Shown: positions 54,030 to 64,000 of the stretch, piece after piece
How positions within the stretch are numbered: the first letter of the stretch is position 1
How the letters are laid out: every line of letters starts with the position of its first letter
Notes under the pieces: generated by a model
What the model was told of the DNA's origin: nothing
The model's database searches: none
The model's input: the letters and a program-made list of their open reading frames with translations, nothing else
Source of the DNA: Chrysoperla carnea
Taxonomy: Eukaryota; Arthropoda; Insecta; Neuroptera; Chrysopidae
Assembly: GCF_905475395.1 (NCBI RefSeq)
Contig: NC_058338.1
Location: 98,131,435-98,195,434 of the forward strand
Direction: 5' to 3'
DNA: 64,000 nucleotides
Program-made: the position numbers and the translations under genes

Positions 54030-54540
54030 AGAGTGGACCATTTTAATCCATTTAGTTTTGTCATTAATCAATCAAAAAATACCTTTAACAAAAGTTGCAC
54101 AGCTTGATGGAGGACATGATGTTCTGACCTCAGATTGGACCTAGTTCTCCGGGTTGCATTAGTAGTCAATTTAGATCTTAAAAGTTAAGAGATAGAATAA
54201 CACTTTAAATTAGAAAGTTGATCCTAATAAAAGACCGAACAATTTTTATGTTTTCGTTAGCTTTGGGGGGAAATGCGACTTAAAATTATGTCATGATTGC
54301 ATTTAATTGCAAGAAAATACGCTTAAAGTTTTTCGATAACTGCAAGTCAAAGTCGTGGACACAGGAATGACTTAAGAATTTTTCTGTTTTTTGCGTATTT
54401 TCTTTCGATTAAATGCAGTAATGATATATTTTTAATCATTTAATATAATTCGAATCCTTCGAAAACTAACGATTTTCGAAAAACTGTTATAAATAAAAAA
54501 TGCCAGTTTTTTTTATGAGGATTAACTTTCTAATTTTATT
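54030..54540 (+). repeat. Truncated copy of the 22.45-24.52 kb element family
   Basis: ATACAGAGTGGACCATTTTA resembles the ACAGGGTG terminus. CTCCGGGTTGCATTAGTAG and AGATAGAATAACACTTTAAA follow in the family order. The palindromic unit is cut at about 54540, where a copy of the TTTACAAGATGG family begins. Confidence 0.6.
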
Positions 54541-54890
54541 ATTTTATAGGAAACATTTTTTAAATTTAAACTTTTGTTCTATCTCTAACGGTTTACAAGA
54601 TGGATCCTATGGACCCAAAATCCAATTGACCTATGTTCCTCATTTACGAACTCGACCTCACTTTTTACGTCCTCAGCACGCTATAAAAATTTCAGCTTGA
54701 TATCTCTTTTCGTTTTTGCGTCATGGAGATAAAAGACGGACAGACGACAGACGAAAATGGACTAATTAGGTGATTTTATGAACACCTATACCAAAATTTT
54801 GTCCATAGCATCAATATTTTTAAGCGTTACAAACTTGGGACTAAGCTTAGTATACCTTGGTATATTTCATATACATGGTATAAAAATTGT
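54541..54890 (+). repeat. TTTACAAGATGG repeat family copy, 5' truncated
   Basis: It starts at AGGAAACATTTTTTAAATTT and runs through AACGGTTTACAAGATGGATC, CACGCTATAAAAATTTCAGC and GTTACAAACTTGGGACTAAG to the TATA-rich tail. It directly abuts the previous repeat. Confidence 0.75.
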
Positions 54891-55619
54891 CGCTCCTCCT
54901 AGCAGAAAAAATACCTAGTAGTAAAAATATTTGGATATTTCGACTTTTATACATTATTTTGACATTTATATGTTTATTTCAAAGTTTCAATGAATATTAT
55001 TATACTTTCGGAATAATAATTATCATAACACGAAAAATAACTTTTTGCAACAAACATTCGAATTTATAAAACTAAAATTTTAAAATAACATATATTTGAC
55101 ATGAAATAAACAAAATTCGATGACATATATATTAGGTATGGTACTTCATAGAAAATTATCAAGGGACATCGAAAAAAAAAACTATATAATAAGGTATCAG
55201 TGAAATAACTTTTTATATTAATATACAAAAATACATTGACTTGGAGACACTTTCAAAATTGATTAGCCAAAAAAAACAGGAGTAAATTCTTTACAAAACA
55301 AGCCGTGGATAGAGCCTGGTGCGATCCTTGAGGCCTACACGAATAACTACCCAGCTTAATAAAAAATTTAAAAAATAAAAACTCGACCGACTCGATCGAA
55401 TGTTATGTAATTCTTTTTCTTGCCGTTAAAACGAAGTTGATATCTTTTTTGATCGCGTAATATCGGTCAGGAAAAAATTTAAGAAAATTTTCTACCGACT
55501 CGAAAAGGCTCGTCCAAATGTTTGAAATTCTTTTTGGATCATATTGCACTTAATACGCATCGATTCAGTTCCCTATCTAGTATAGCTGTGGAGAAAATGT
55601 CCAAAAAATGTTTGTATTA
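54891..55619. other. Non-coding DNA between repeats
   Basis: AT-rich. ACTCGACCGACTCGATCGAA at about 55381 and TACCGACTCGAAAAGGCTCG at about 55492 are locally similar, but no defined repeat was established. Confidence 0.35.
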
Positions 55620-56765
55620 ATTTGCACCCTCACGGGTAAACAATGATGTGTATGAAAAATTTTTCACACAAAAGTTGTTTATTTTTTTATAAGGAACATT
55701 TTTTTAGATTTAAACTTTTGTTCCATCTGTAACGGTTTACAAGATGGGTCCTACGGACTCAAGACTCATTTGACCTATGTTGTACAAATACGTACTCAAA
55801 CTAAATTTCTTCCTGAGCACGCTATAAAAATTTCAGATTGATATTTTTTTTCGTTTTTGAGTCATCATGGTCAAAGGCGGACAAATGGACAAATGGACAG
55901 ACGGACAGACGTATAACCAGAAATGAACTAATTAGGAGATTTTATGAACACCTCTATATCAAAATTTTGTTCGTATTATCAATATTTGCAAACGTTACAA
56001 ATTTGAGACTAAAATTAGTATACCTTGATACATATATATCATATACAGTATGTCGCATTTAAGATGAAGACATCCTCATACTTCTTCTCGCCATTTATAG
56101 GAATATCGTTTGAAAATTTGCACAGTAATATAAGGAGGTGGGTTACATTTTTTAAGATAGTAAACAGAAACCTGAACCTTAAACTCGGCCTACTAAAAAT
56201 TGACAGATAGGATAAATTCTTAAAATTAGACCTAGCGCCAGAAGTTAGAGATATCGAAAAAAATTATTCGAAAAAATTGCTTAGAATTCGCATTTGTAAT
56301 TTTTCATTATTTTGGTCTTCACTCAAAATTATTACAAGTTTAATTTTTTAATTATGGAATGTAAAAACTGGATAAATTGATAATTTAATAGTGTTATTCA
56401 AATATTTCAATAAACTTGTAATAATTTTGACTGCAGACTAAATTAATGAAAAAATTATAAATGCGAATTTTGTCATTAAAATCGGTATATGGGCATAAAA
56501 AAATATTCTAAGCAACTTTTTCTAATATTTTTTGTCGATATCTCTAACCATCTCTGGCGCTAGACAAAAATTTTAAGAATTTATCCTATCTGTCAATTTG
56601 TAGTAGGCTGAGTTTAAGGTTCACATTTCGGTTAAATACCTTAAAAAATGCGACCCATTCCTTTGTAGGCAAATTTTCAAATCGAGAATACTATAAATGA
56701 CGACAGTGTGAGGGTGTCTTCATCCTTAATGCGACACACTATATATACAGGGTATAAAAATTTAT
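55620..56765 (+). repeat. TTTACAAGATGG repeat family, longest copy, interrupted by a MITE
   Basis: The body runs from CACCCTCACGGGTAAACAAT (about 55626) to ATATATATCATATACAG (56045). It resumes after the inserted element with TATATACAGGGTATAAAAAT (about 56746). Confidence 0.7.
56046..56745. mobile_element. About 700-bp MITE nested in the family copy
   Basis: The ends are TATGTCGCATTTAAGATGAA and, inverted, TAGTGTGTCGCATTAAGGAT. The arms (about 56046-56345 and 56405-56745) share further inverted blocks such as GACAGATAGGATAAATTCTT and GATATCGA. There is no coding frame. A TA target, as for Tc1/mariner-type elements, is possible because both junctions are TA-rich. Confidence 0.7.
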
Positions 56766-58339
56766 CGTTCAAATCAGGATGAATTGCTAGGATATCAAAA
56801 ATAAAACTTGAAAGGAGCTTTTTTATTATTTATTTTAGTGGGTTAAATGAAGGATAATCTATCAATAGATGAGAGAAATCAATTCATTAATTTAATAAAT
56901 AACACCATTTCAATTTGTTCCAAATTATAATTCGGATGAATGAATTTTATAGTTCTGGATAGTTTTAGAATTACATATACAGGGAGAATTTGTTATTTTT
57001 TAACTTGACATAAACAAATATCTTGAACCTATATGTTTTACGTACATGAAAGGCGATCGGATAAAGATTGGGATTTAATAAATAATAATTTAATTAATAG
57101 GTTAAATATTGCGGTAATAGGTTAAATAGGTTAAATAGTGCGAAATGCCAATAGAATTCGTGAAGGGAAACTGCAAAAATAATAGGCAAAAGTCGATAAC
57201 GATCCATGCTATAATAATTACTCGAGTAGACAATCATAAAAACCTTCGATCGATCTATTTTTCATAAGAATCCCTAACTATTTCCTAAATAAAATCCAAT
57301 AATCACTATCGATATACTAATGCATACGCCCAAACTTAGTTTTAAATATCGCCCTTCAGCAGTAATTTGTTGAGATGATTCTAGTTTCATTTGATGTATT
57401 CGAGAGCTCTCAATGGAAAACTATTGTCCTTGGAGCAGACTCTTTCCCAGCGCGAATAGATCAATATCGCACGGAGTAAGATTGATGCTATAAGAAGGAG
57501 AAGCTAAGTCGAAATATAAGAGTACAAGCTAAGTCGAAGTAAAATTTCTACAGTTCGCAGATGACTTGGGACAAATAAACCTCTGTGTACCAGGCAGTGG
57601 CGTGCACTGAGTTTTTGACAGGGTAGACAGAAATTTTAAAAACTACTATATAATCAAAAATATTGCATATTGGTTTTGATTCATCGCCATGGTCATGAAG
57701 TAAATAATGATGTAGGTATTTGTAACCATAGACTGGCTGATTTAATTGACTTTATAAATTAAAATTAAATAATAGCAGTGAAAAGATGGTGGTGTGAGTA
57801 TATGGATTTTTTCCAAAGGTGTGATACTTAAGAGAAACTTTCTAAGTGTTTTCGGATTTATCGTGTTTTTAGAGCCGTAGAAAAATTATGAATATCGTTA
57901 TAATCGGTGTCGTTCCAGACGGTTTTATATAAATAGTTGACAAGGGAAACAAAACATCTAGTTGCTGTGTTTGCAACCTGTCAGCCCATAATATGAATCA
58001 GATTGTTTTGCATTGAATTTACGATTGACTTTACCTTTAGTTTGTATTAATTGCAAACCCGATGTAAAACCTTTAACAATCACTTGTCTTTTGTCATCGA
58101 AAAATAGTTTTGAAAACTCATAATTTTTTTTCCTATACACACGCCATCTGAACCAGTTTCCTAGTGAATATTATCCATTTTTGTCTATTATCAACGTTAA
58201 AATCTTAAACACGATAGTATAACCAGAAACAAACCAAAACACTCAATACTGGCGACTCGACTCAGTATAAAAAAACAATAAGTCGAAAAATTAATAGTAC
58301 TTTATTTGTGTAGATCACTGATCGTTATATGAATTATGA
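56766..58339. other. Mostly non-coding, one unassigned minus-strand frame
   Basis: A minus frame (57958 to about 58160) reads KLFFDDKRQVIVKGFTSGLQ and ends GLTGCKHSN. It begins near a possible acceptor (CACTAG|GA), but I recognise no family. ATACAGGGAG at about 56979 recalls the ACAGGGTG termini. Confidence 0.3.
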
Positions 58340-58419
58340 AGATCAACTGATCAATCAAACTTGTAGGTGTAGGTACTTAAATGAGTAAGAAACGAAGTTA
58401 CTTCGGCAAATGTCGTAAT

Positions 58420-58860
58420 TTGTCGTGTTGTTAAACAGTGACTATTAATGCGTTCGTATGTGTGGCATTTTATTGTATTTATACGAACGCATACACACCT
58501 TTCGACTTCATGACCCTCCTGGAACTCAGGATCGAAGTAGATATCCGTAGAGGTCCAAAATCCGATTTCTGCAATGGAACTCTCAAAGTATCCATCGCAA
58601 ACTTCCCAAGCTTCACTCAATTCTTCTAGAGCATCAAATCAAGGTGGCTGCCATCAGCGAAACTTGGTTAAAGCCGGACAAGGCAGCTCGAGTACTCGGG
58701 TATTATACCTATCGCCGTGACCGTGCCACCAGAAATGGTGGCCTATATGTTCGACACGATGTCCAACACTCTCTCTTACCTTTCGAAGATGGTGGTCTCC
58801 ATTCTTATTTCGACAAATTCAATCATACACACTTAAGTCGCACACACGTATGGCTATAGC
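58420..58860 (+). pseudogene. Endonuclease fragment of a jockey/R1-type non-LTR retrotransposon
   Basis: FCNGTLKVSIANFPSFTQFF (58560-58630) continues after a one-base frame shift as LEHQIKVAAISETWLKPDKA, then GYYTYRRDRATRNGGLYVRH and QHSLLPFEDG. This is the N-terminal part of the APE-type endonuclease, where the block AISETWLKP is characteristic. It ends at about 58800. The frame shift and truncation make it a relic. A hairpin TGCGTTCGTAT/ATACGAACGCA lies just before it (58449-58491). Confidence 0.8.
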
Positions 58861-60060
58861 TATGGCTCACATATAAACATTTAAGCACGAAAAGTTTTTT
58901 CTTTCCTTTTCCTGTGAAGTACTTAAAATTGAATGAACGAGCTGGCATCTGTATGCCGTAGCGAATTAAAGATGATACCCGTTAAGATTTTTTGTTTATT
59001 GGTGGTACTCGTAGATAAATAATATTAGATATCAGAACAAGATTATACATATTTATTTGAATTATGTAGGGTAGGCAGTGTCTTTCTGTCTATATGCAAT
59101 GTACGTCACTGGTAACAGGTAGGATTGATAATTTTCTGGGTATCTTATTTATTTAGTGCATTTGTGTACATGAAAATTTACTGAAAAATAAATAAAATTT
59201 AATGAAAATTTGGGAAGTGCCAGTTCTTGAAAAGTAAAACAAAAGTCTCAATGTCCACAATTACTAAAAATTTCTTGGCTTTCAAGATGTTTTACTAAAA
59301 AGTTGAGAAATAGGAATTTTCAAGCTTTGTAGCCATTGAGTCGTTTGTTATACTTTTCATGAATATTTCTCAATTTTTCTGCATGGTGCAGAATTTTTGC
59401 TTTTACAAAACTTGTGTAACAGTCTGGTAGATAATTAACTTATGAATCACACTATATAATAATGTATTTTATTAAATTCTAATAACATTGCAAACACAAA
59501 GTAAGAACAAATATTGTAGATATATATTTGAAAATCCACAAGTTCAGTATATTATATAAGCGCAAGAATGAAATTGAACGTGTGTAACCTAGGGAACCTA
59601 GGCGATATAGAATAGCCATCACATCACATAGATACCGTTCTGGTTACCATCGACTCCTAGCTACTTCCTTCTTATTTATTCGAAATTATAATAATAGACC
59701 GGGAAAAATGGGAATACAAAAATGAAATTATGATAAGAAAATAATACAAATATTTTAGTTTAAGTATTAGTACAATTAAACTAAATATCTAAAAGAAAAA
59801 AATTGATACATCTTTGAAATTTTCCACAGTTATTTATTAGATTGTAAAAACCTCGTAAAAAAGTCAACCTCTCAGGAGCGCACCTAGCCTCCATTTCTCG
59901 GGGGTAGTTGGGGGGTTTTAATCAGTTTTTTATAAATTACAAAAAAGCTATGCATTAAATAAAACAAGTGTGTTGAAAATTTTCAGGTTAACTTCAACTG
60001 ATAGTTATGAAAAACAGAAAAATATTCCAGAAAATACCTTCGACATTTTTGAAATTAATT
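58861..60060. other. Non-coding DNA without recognised features
   Basis: AT-rich. No motif-bearing frame and no defined repeat. Confidence 0.35.
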
Positions 60061-60069
60061 TAGAGACGC

Positions 60070-60195
60070 CCTCGCGTGTAAAAAAGGATGTTTAGAAAAA
60101 ATATTTCAAACAAAAATTGTCTATCTTTTTATAAGAAATAAGTTATACCATTTAAAGTTTTTTGACATCTCTAAAGGTTTACAAGATGGTTTTTT
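60070..60195 (+). repeat. TTTACAAGATGG repeat family, 5' fragment
   Basis: CCCTCGCGTGTAAAAAAGGA, CAAACAAAAATTGTCTATCT and AAAGGTTTACAAGATGG follow the family order, then the match stops. Confidence 0.65.
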
Positions 60196-60352
60196 TTCTT
60201 CAAATGATTGAATGAGCAAAAAATTCTAGAAAATATTTTGAAAAATTTTCTAAATTATATTCTGGAATTTTTTTTTCTTGAATGAACTTTTTCTAGAAAC
60301 ACACTTTTCTTTATAGTTTTGGAGAAAATGGATATCAAAGTTTTTTCCTAGA

Positions 60353-60482
60353 TTGCGCCCACACGGGTAAATAGTGATGTTTTCCAAAGAATGAATCAAA
60401 TAAAAGTTGTTAACATTTTTATAAGGAATAACTTTTACATTTAAACTTTTATTCTATCTCTAACGGTTTACAAGATGGATAC
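60353..60482 (+). repeat. TTTACAAGATGG repeat family, second 5' fragment
   Basis: GCGCCCACACGGGTAAATAG, AAAGTTGTTAACATTTTTAT and TCTAACGGTTTACAAGATGG, then the match stops at the same place as the fragment at 60070-60195. Confidence 0.65.
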
Positions 60483-63400
60483 TTTTTCATTTGATTAAAC
60501 GGATTTTAATTTTTTTGGTTTTATTTGAAAGATAATTAAATGGAGAGTGTTCTTGAAATGTTCAAATGCGAGTTTAGGGTTCCGCACCCGAAAAATTTAT
60601 CGGTTTTTTTTTAAATTTTGTAAATTTCTCTTGTTGATTGCAATTATCTCATGTCAAGTGTAGTAAATTGTCATTAAATTTTAACAGCATATGTATGATA
60701 CATTTAATACCTTATATTCTGAGTTTTATAAAATTCTTGATACATTGCTTTCATAACCGTACTACCTTTAATTACTTACATGTGTTGTGTACTTTGTTTT
60801 TAAATTACGTGTACAACAAATATTTTAATTACCTATCTATATAACCTATATGTTATATTTTAAATTACAAAAATTAACAATTTCTACTGACAGATATTTC
60901 ATCGTTTTTTGTCCAATGATCACCGTATTGTACGAATGACCACAGCATCAACCAGTGAGACATAAACAAAATTTATAGTTTTTGCTGAGGACATTTTTAC
61001 TGGTATTGTGGTTAAAATAATACTTGAATTATATTTCATTACAGAATTTAACGGAAATTGTGACGTAAATAACTAAATTTGCCGGTCTATAATGAGAGAA
61101 TAAACTATCAAATAAGTATGAACAGACAGCACATATCATGCTGGTCACCCCTCATCCCACTGTGCACTGTGTCTAATCTGTCTGGTGTGAAAGCGCTAGA
61201 GCTCTTCTTGTAAACAGATTTCTAAAGTTTAATTAACTATGTGTTTGATGTCATTGATTTTATAATGTTAGTAAACATATTACAAAATGTATGTACGATC
61301 AGACTGTAGTGGATATGACCAAAGGGAGACACATCAATAACTTCTGATTTTGTCAACAAATCAGGGCTTCATATATTTGCTTTTACTTCTAAAAGGCATG
61401 ATAGTGAAGAAAAAATTGTAAGTAAATCGCTCGGACATACCAATATATCTCTGATAATAATTATACTAGGACAAAAATCCATCGTCAAAAAATCCATGAA
61501 TCCTAACTTTATGCCGCGTGGTAAATAAGCTCCTGATTCGATGTGGGACATTTTCTCTCATGGGACATATTTATGGCAGAACGGCCATTTTCGAGAAAGA
61601 GGGAGGTCTAGAAATCTGTCGAAAAAGTAGACCCGCCTGGAAGCATCGGTTAGTCAAATCATCTATTTTTATAAACCGCGAAAAATAGTGGCAGACAAAA
61701 CTTAATGGTGGTTTCGGAGGGGGCTGGGGTTGAAATAAACCAGAAAGTGGATCCTAGTCAAATAAACTCAAGTGCAAGTTTCTTGTTACAAGATGTATTT
61801 TCATGGAAAAATAGTAGCAGGCACTGCAGACTGGCAGTACGACTGTAATTTGAAATCAAGCGTGGCATAATTCCCGTAAACTACTGTAAAACAAGGTGAG
61901 TTAATACCCCCCCCCCGCCCCAATACTTCAAAAGGGGTAAAAGTTCGGGAAGGTTTCTCCTTCGAAGGGAATTACAAGGAATTTCAATGTTGATCATAGT
62001 TGTCGTCTTTTGAAATAATTACGATTTTGTGACATCGTGTTCACTGATTGAATTCTATGATGAAACCTAGTATCGGAAAATAATACACATATTTGTAAAA
62101 CGTGAATATCTCGACTAAAAAAATACTGTCAAATAATTTCCAATCATTTTTTACAAGTATCACCTTTCTTCATAGCGCTGTTCGCCGGGCCGTAATTGTA
62201 GGGCGATTAACAGATCTGTATAAAGACGTTATTTTATAACACCATAACAGGTTAATTTTTGGCTAACAATTGATTTTCGAACAGTCATTCTCAAGACCAT
62301 ACTGATGAGAAAATACTACTTTACATCGGTATTAAATATGGCATGATGATTATCATGATTAAGGATTAACTGACCAAAAATGATTGGTTATTAAAAAAAT
62401 AGCCCGTGAATTTGCCTCGGCTGCAAGAGCTGTATCCGTAATTTTCTTTTCAATAATTGTGTAACTCGAACAACTAAGTCGCATGGAATTTTGTGTCCAT
62501 AATAATTTAACTTTCAATTACTTTCCTCCTTCAAAATTCGCCTTTACACTTCCCTGATTTCACTGCAAATCGAATAGTTGGAACCTATAGCTTTGAACAT
62601 CCTATATAATAGAAATGTATTTGTGGAAGTTCATCGTAAGTTGGTTTCTTTTTCACTTTCTCTTCAACTAGTGAGACACTTTTCGATCGACACTGTATGA
62701 TCTACTTTGATATGTTTTAGAATCTGGATACATTACATGATAATATGTCTATTTGATTGAATGTTGATGGTCTTTCGAAAATTCCAACCTCCTTTGTTGC
62801 ATAAATTTTCGATGAGCATATACTAATAATGAATATACGTTATTTTTCCTTGATTATAGGACAATTGTTATATGTAGCTGATACATATTATATATTACTT
62901 CACATAGTTTAAATCAATTTTAAGGCAGAAAATTATTCATACAATTCGTCAGAAATAGATATATTCTTATTAAATATGGAAAGTCATTTTTTCGACGATG
63001 TATTTAGAAATTTAGATATTTAGAAATTTATTTCTGACCAAAATTTCAAATCATCATAATCAATACATATTGTTAATAAAAATTTGTCAATATGATCAAT
63101 AAATGACCATGATAGAATCTTAGAGACCCAAGTATCACACCACTCACGCAGGCCCATTTTGTCATCAATATTCCCGAAAAATCCAAACTTCTGATTTAAT
63201 GAAGAATTGACGAGGTCAAATTTAAACAGGGCCAGTCACCAATTGAGGGCTCCCACCAATTCGGATAAAATCGAAAAATTATTGGTATTTTACGATGACC
63301 CTATTCTGTGATATTGGAATTGAACGATGATCCTTTGTACAGCCGTAAATTCTCTAAAGTCTCAAAAATCATTCGTAGAATCTAAGAGAATTGCATTTGA

Positions 63401-64000
63401 AACATATGAAAATGCTGGCAAAGAATTGCCAATTATTCGATGAACAAGAGTATGAAAATGTGCGTATTCGATCAGTGAGTGTTCGATTGAGGCCTCTAGA
63501 ATATAGAACAGCGGATATTGTGCAACATTCACCGAGAGACATATTTTGAACTAAATCTTTTCTTCCTGTCATTCACCAACTTATCGTATGGTAAATGAAC
63601 GAATTTTTGTAATAGAGAAGTAGCACTTCGTATTTATTTATCGATGATGGTAACTAATTGCAGTGGGGAAACTTAATTTTCAAAACCAAAGATTATAAAG
63701 AATAGGTTGCGAACGATGATGACTCAAGAACGCTTGTCATATCTCATGCTTCTCAGTTTAGAAAGAGACATTCTCTGCGATATAAATTTTATTGATTTGT
63801 CAACACTTTTGCTAAGAAAACATTGCAAAAAGTTTTTATTTAAGTAATTAGAATTAGTAAACGATTGAAAATACAATAGAAGTGCAAATATAATATAAAA
63901 TTTTTCATACGATTTACGTAATCAAGTTATTATGGAGTGTAGAGGTAAAGGAGCGCAATCTTTTATGGCTGTTTGACTCAAAAAGTGTCTACAAAATACC
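60483..64000. other. Gene-poor end of the window
   Basis: No gene is supported. A C run lies at about 61909-61921. A minus frame without ATG start (about 63230-63010) stays open for about 74 codons, and a plus frame (about 63378-63550) for about 57, but neither has a recognisable motif. I searched here for N-terminal exons of the channel gene (the WxPDTYF block) and did not find them. Confidence 0.4.

Noticed and set aside
63369..63572. 67-codon minus frame and an overlapping plus frame of about 57 codons
   Set aside because: They overlap in antisense, have no recognised domain and no splice context I trust.
1..64000. CRISPR arrays, toxin-antitoxin pairs or phage modules
   Set aside because: No regularly spaced direct repeats with unique spacers and no prokaryotic gene organisation were seen.

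Overview
This window is AT-rich nuclear DNA from an insect. Two conserved genes are split by GT-AG introns, one with several introns of only 57-64 bp. There is an insect-type endogenous retrovirus (errantivirus), together with jockey-like, hAT and tRNA-derived SINE remnants and several families of short foldback repeats. The order cannot be fixed from the sequence. Nothing suggests a prokaryotic replicon: there are no operons, ribosome binding sites or CRISPR arrays.

Layout. Positions 1-4278 are repeat-rich and gene-free, dominated by a 2.2-kb foldback element (1618-3793). Positions 4279-6560 (+) hold a complete five-exon J-domain membrane protein, most like DNAJC4. Positions 6561-13469 are non-coding, with three further inverted-repeat elements. 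Positions 13470-21587 (+) hold a complete, apparently recent errantivirus: two 569-bp LTRs that look identical, a primer binding site, gag, pol joined by a -1 frameshift, env, a polypurine tract and an A/T-rich target duplication. Positions 21588-27006 are foldback and palindromic elements. Positions 27007-48265 (-) hold the last six exons of a Cys-loop ligand-gated channel gene, closest to the GRD/CG8916 type of GABA-receptor subunit. Its introns (one about 17 kb) hold a tRNA-derived SINE, a jockey remnant and many short repeats. Positions 48266-64000 hold an hAT remnant, a jockey endonuclease remnant, a tRNA-like sequence and more repeats. The exons for the N-terminal part of the channel were not found there and may lie beyond the window.

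How the parts work together. The retrovirus is the only multi-gene system. One full-length RNA would give Gag and, after a -1 slip at T TTA AAC, Gag-Pol. A spliced RNA using a donor in the leader (exon end 14257) and an acceptor abutting the env start (18978) would give Env. All three reading frames are open, so the element could be competent. The two host genes are unrelated to each other and to the retrovirus. The most interesting host feature is the channel's pore entrance, which reads ADR where GABA-gated chloride channels have PAR; this fits the cation-type GABA channels of insects.

Limits. Exon joins and repeat boundaries were read by eye. Percent identities, copy numbers in the genome and family names need alignment and database searches.
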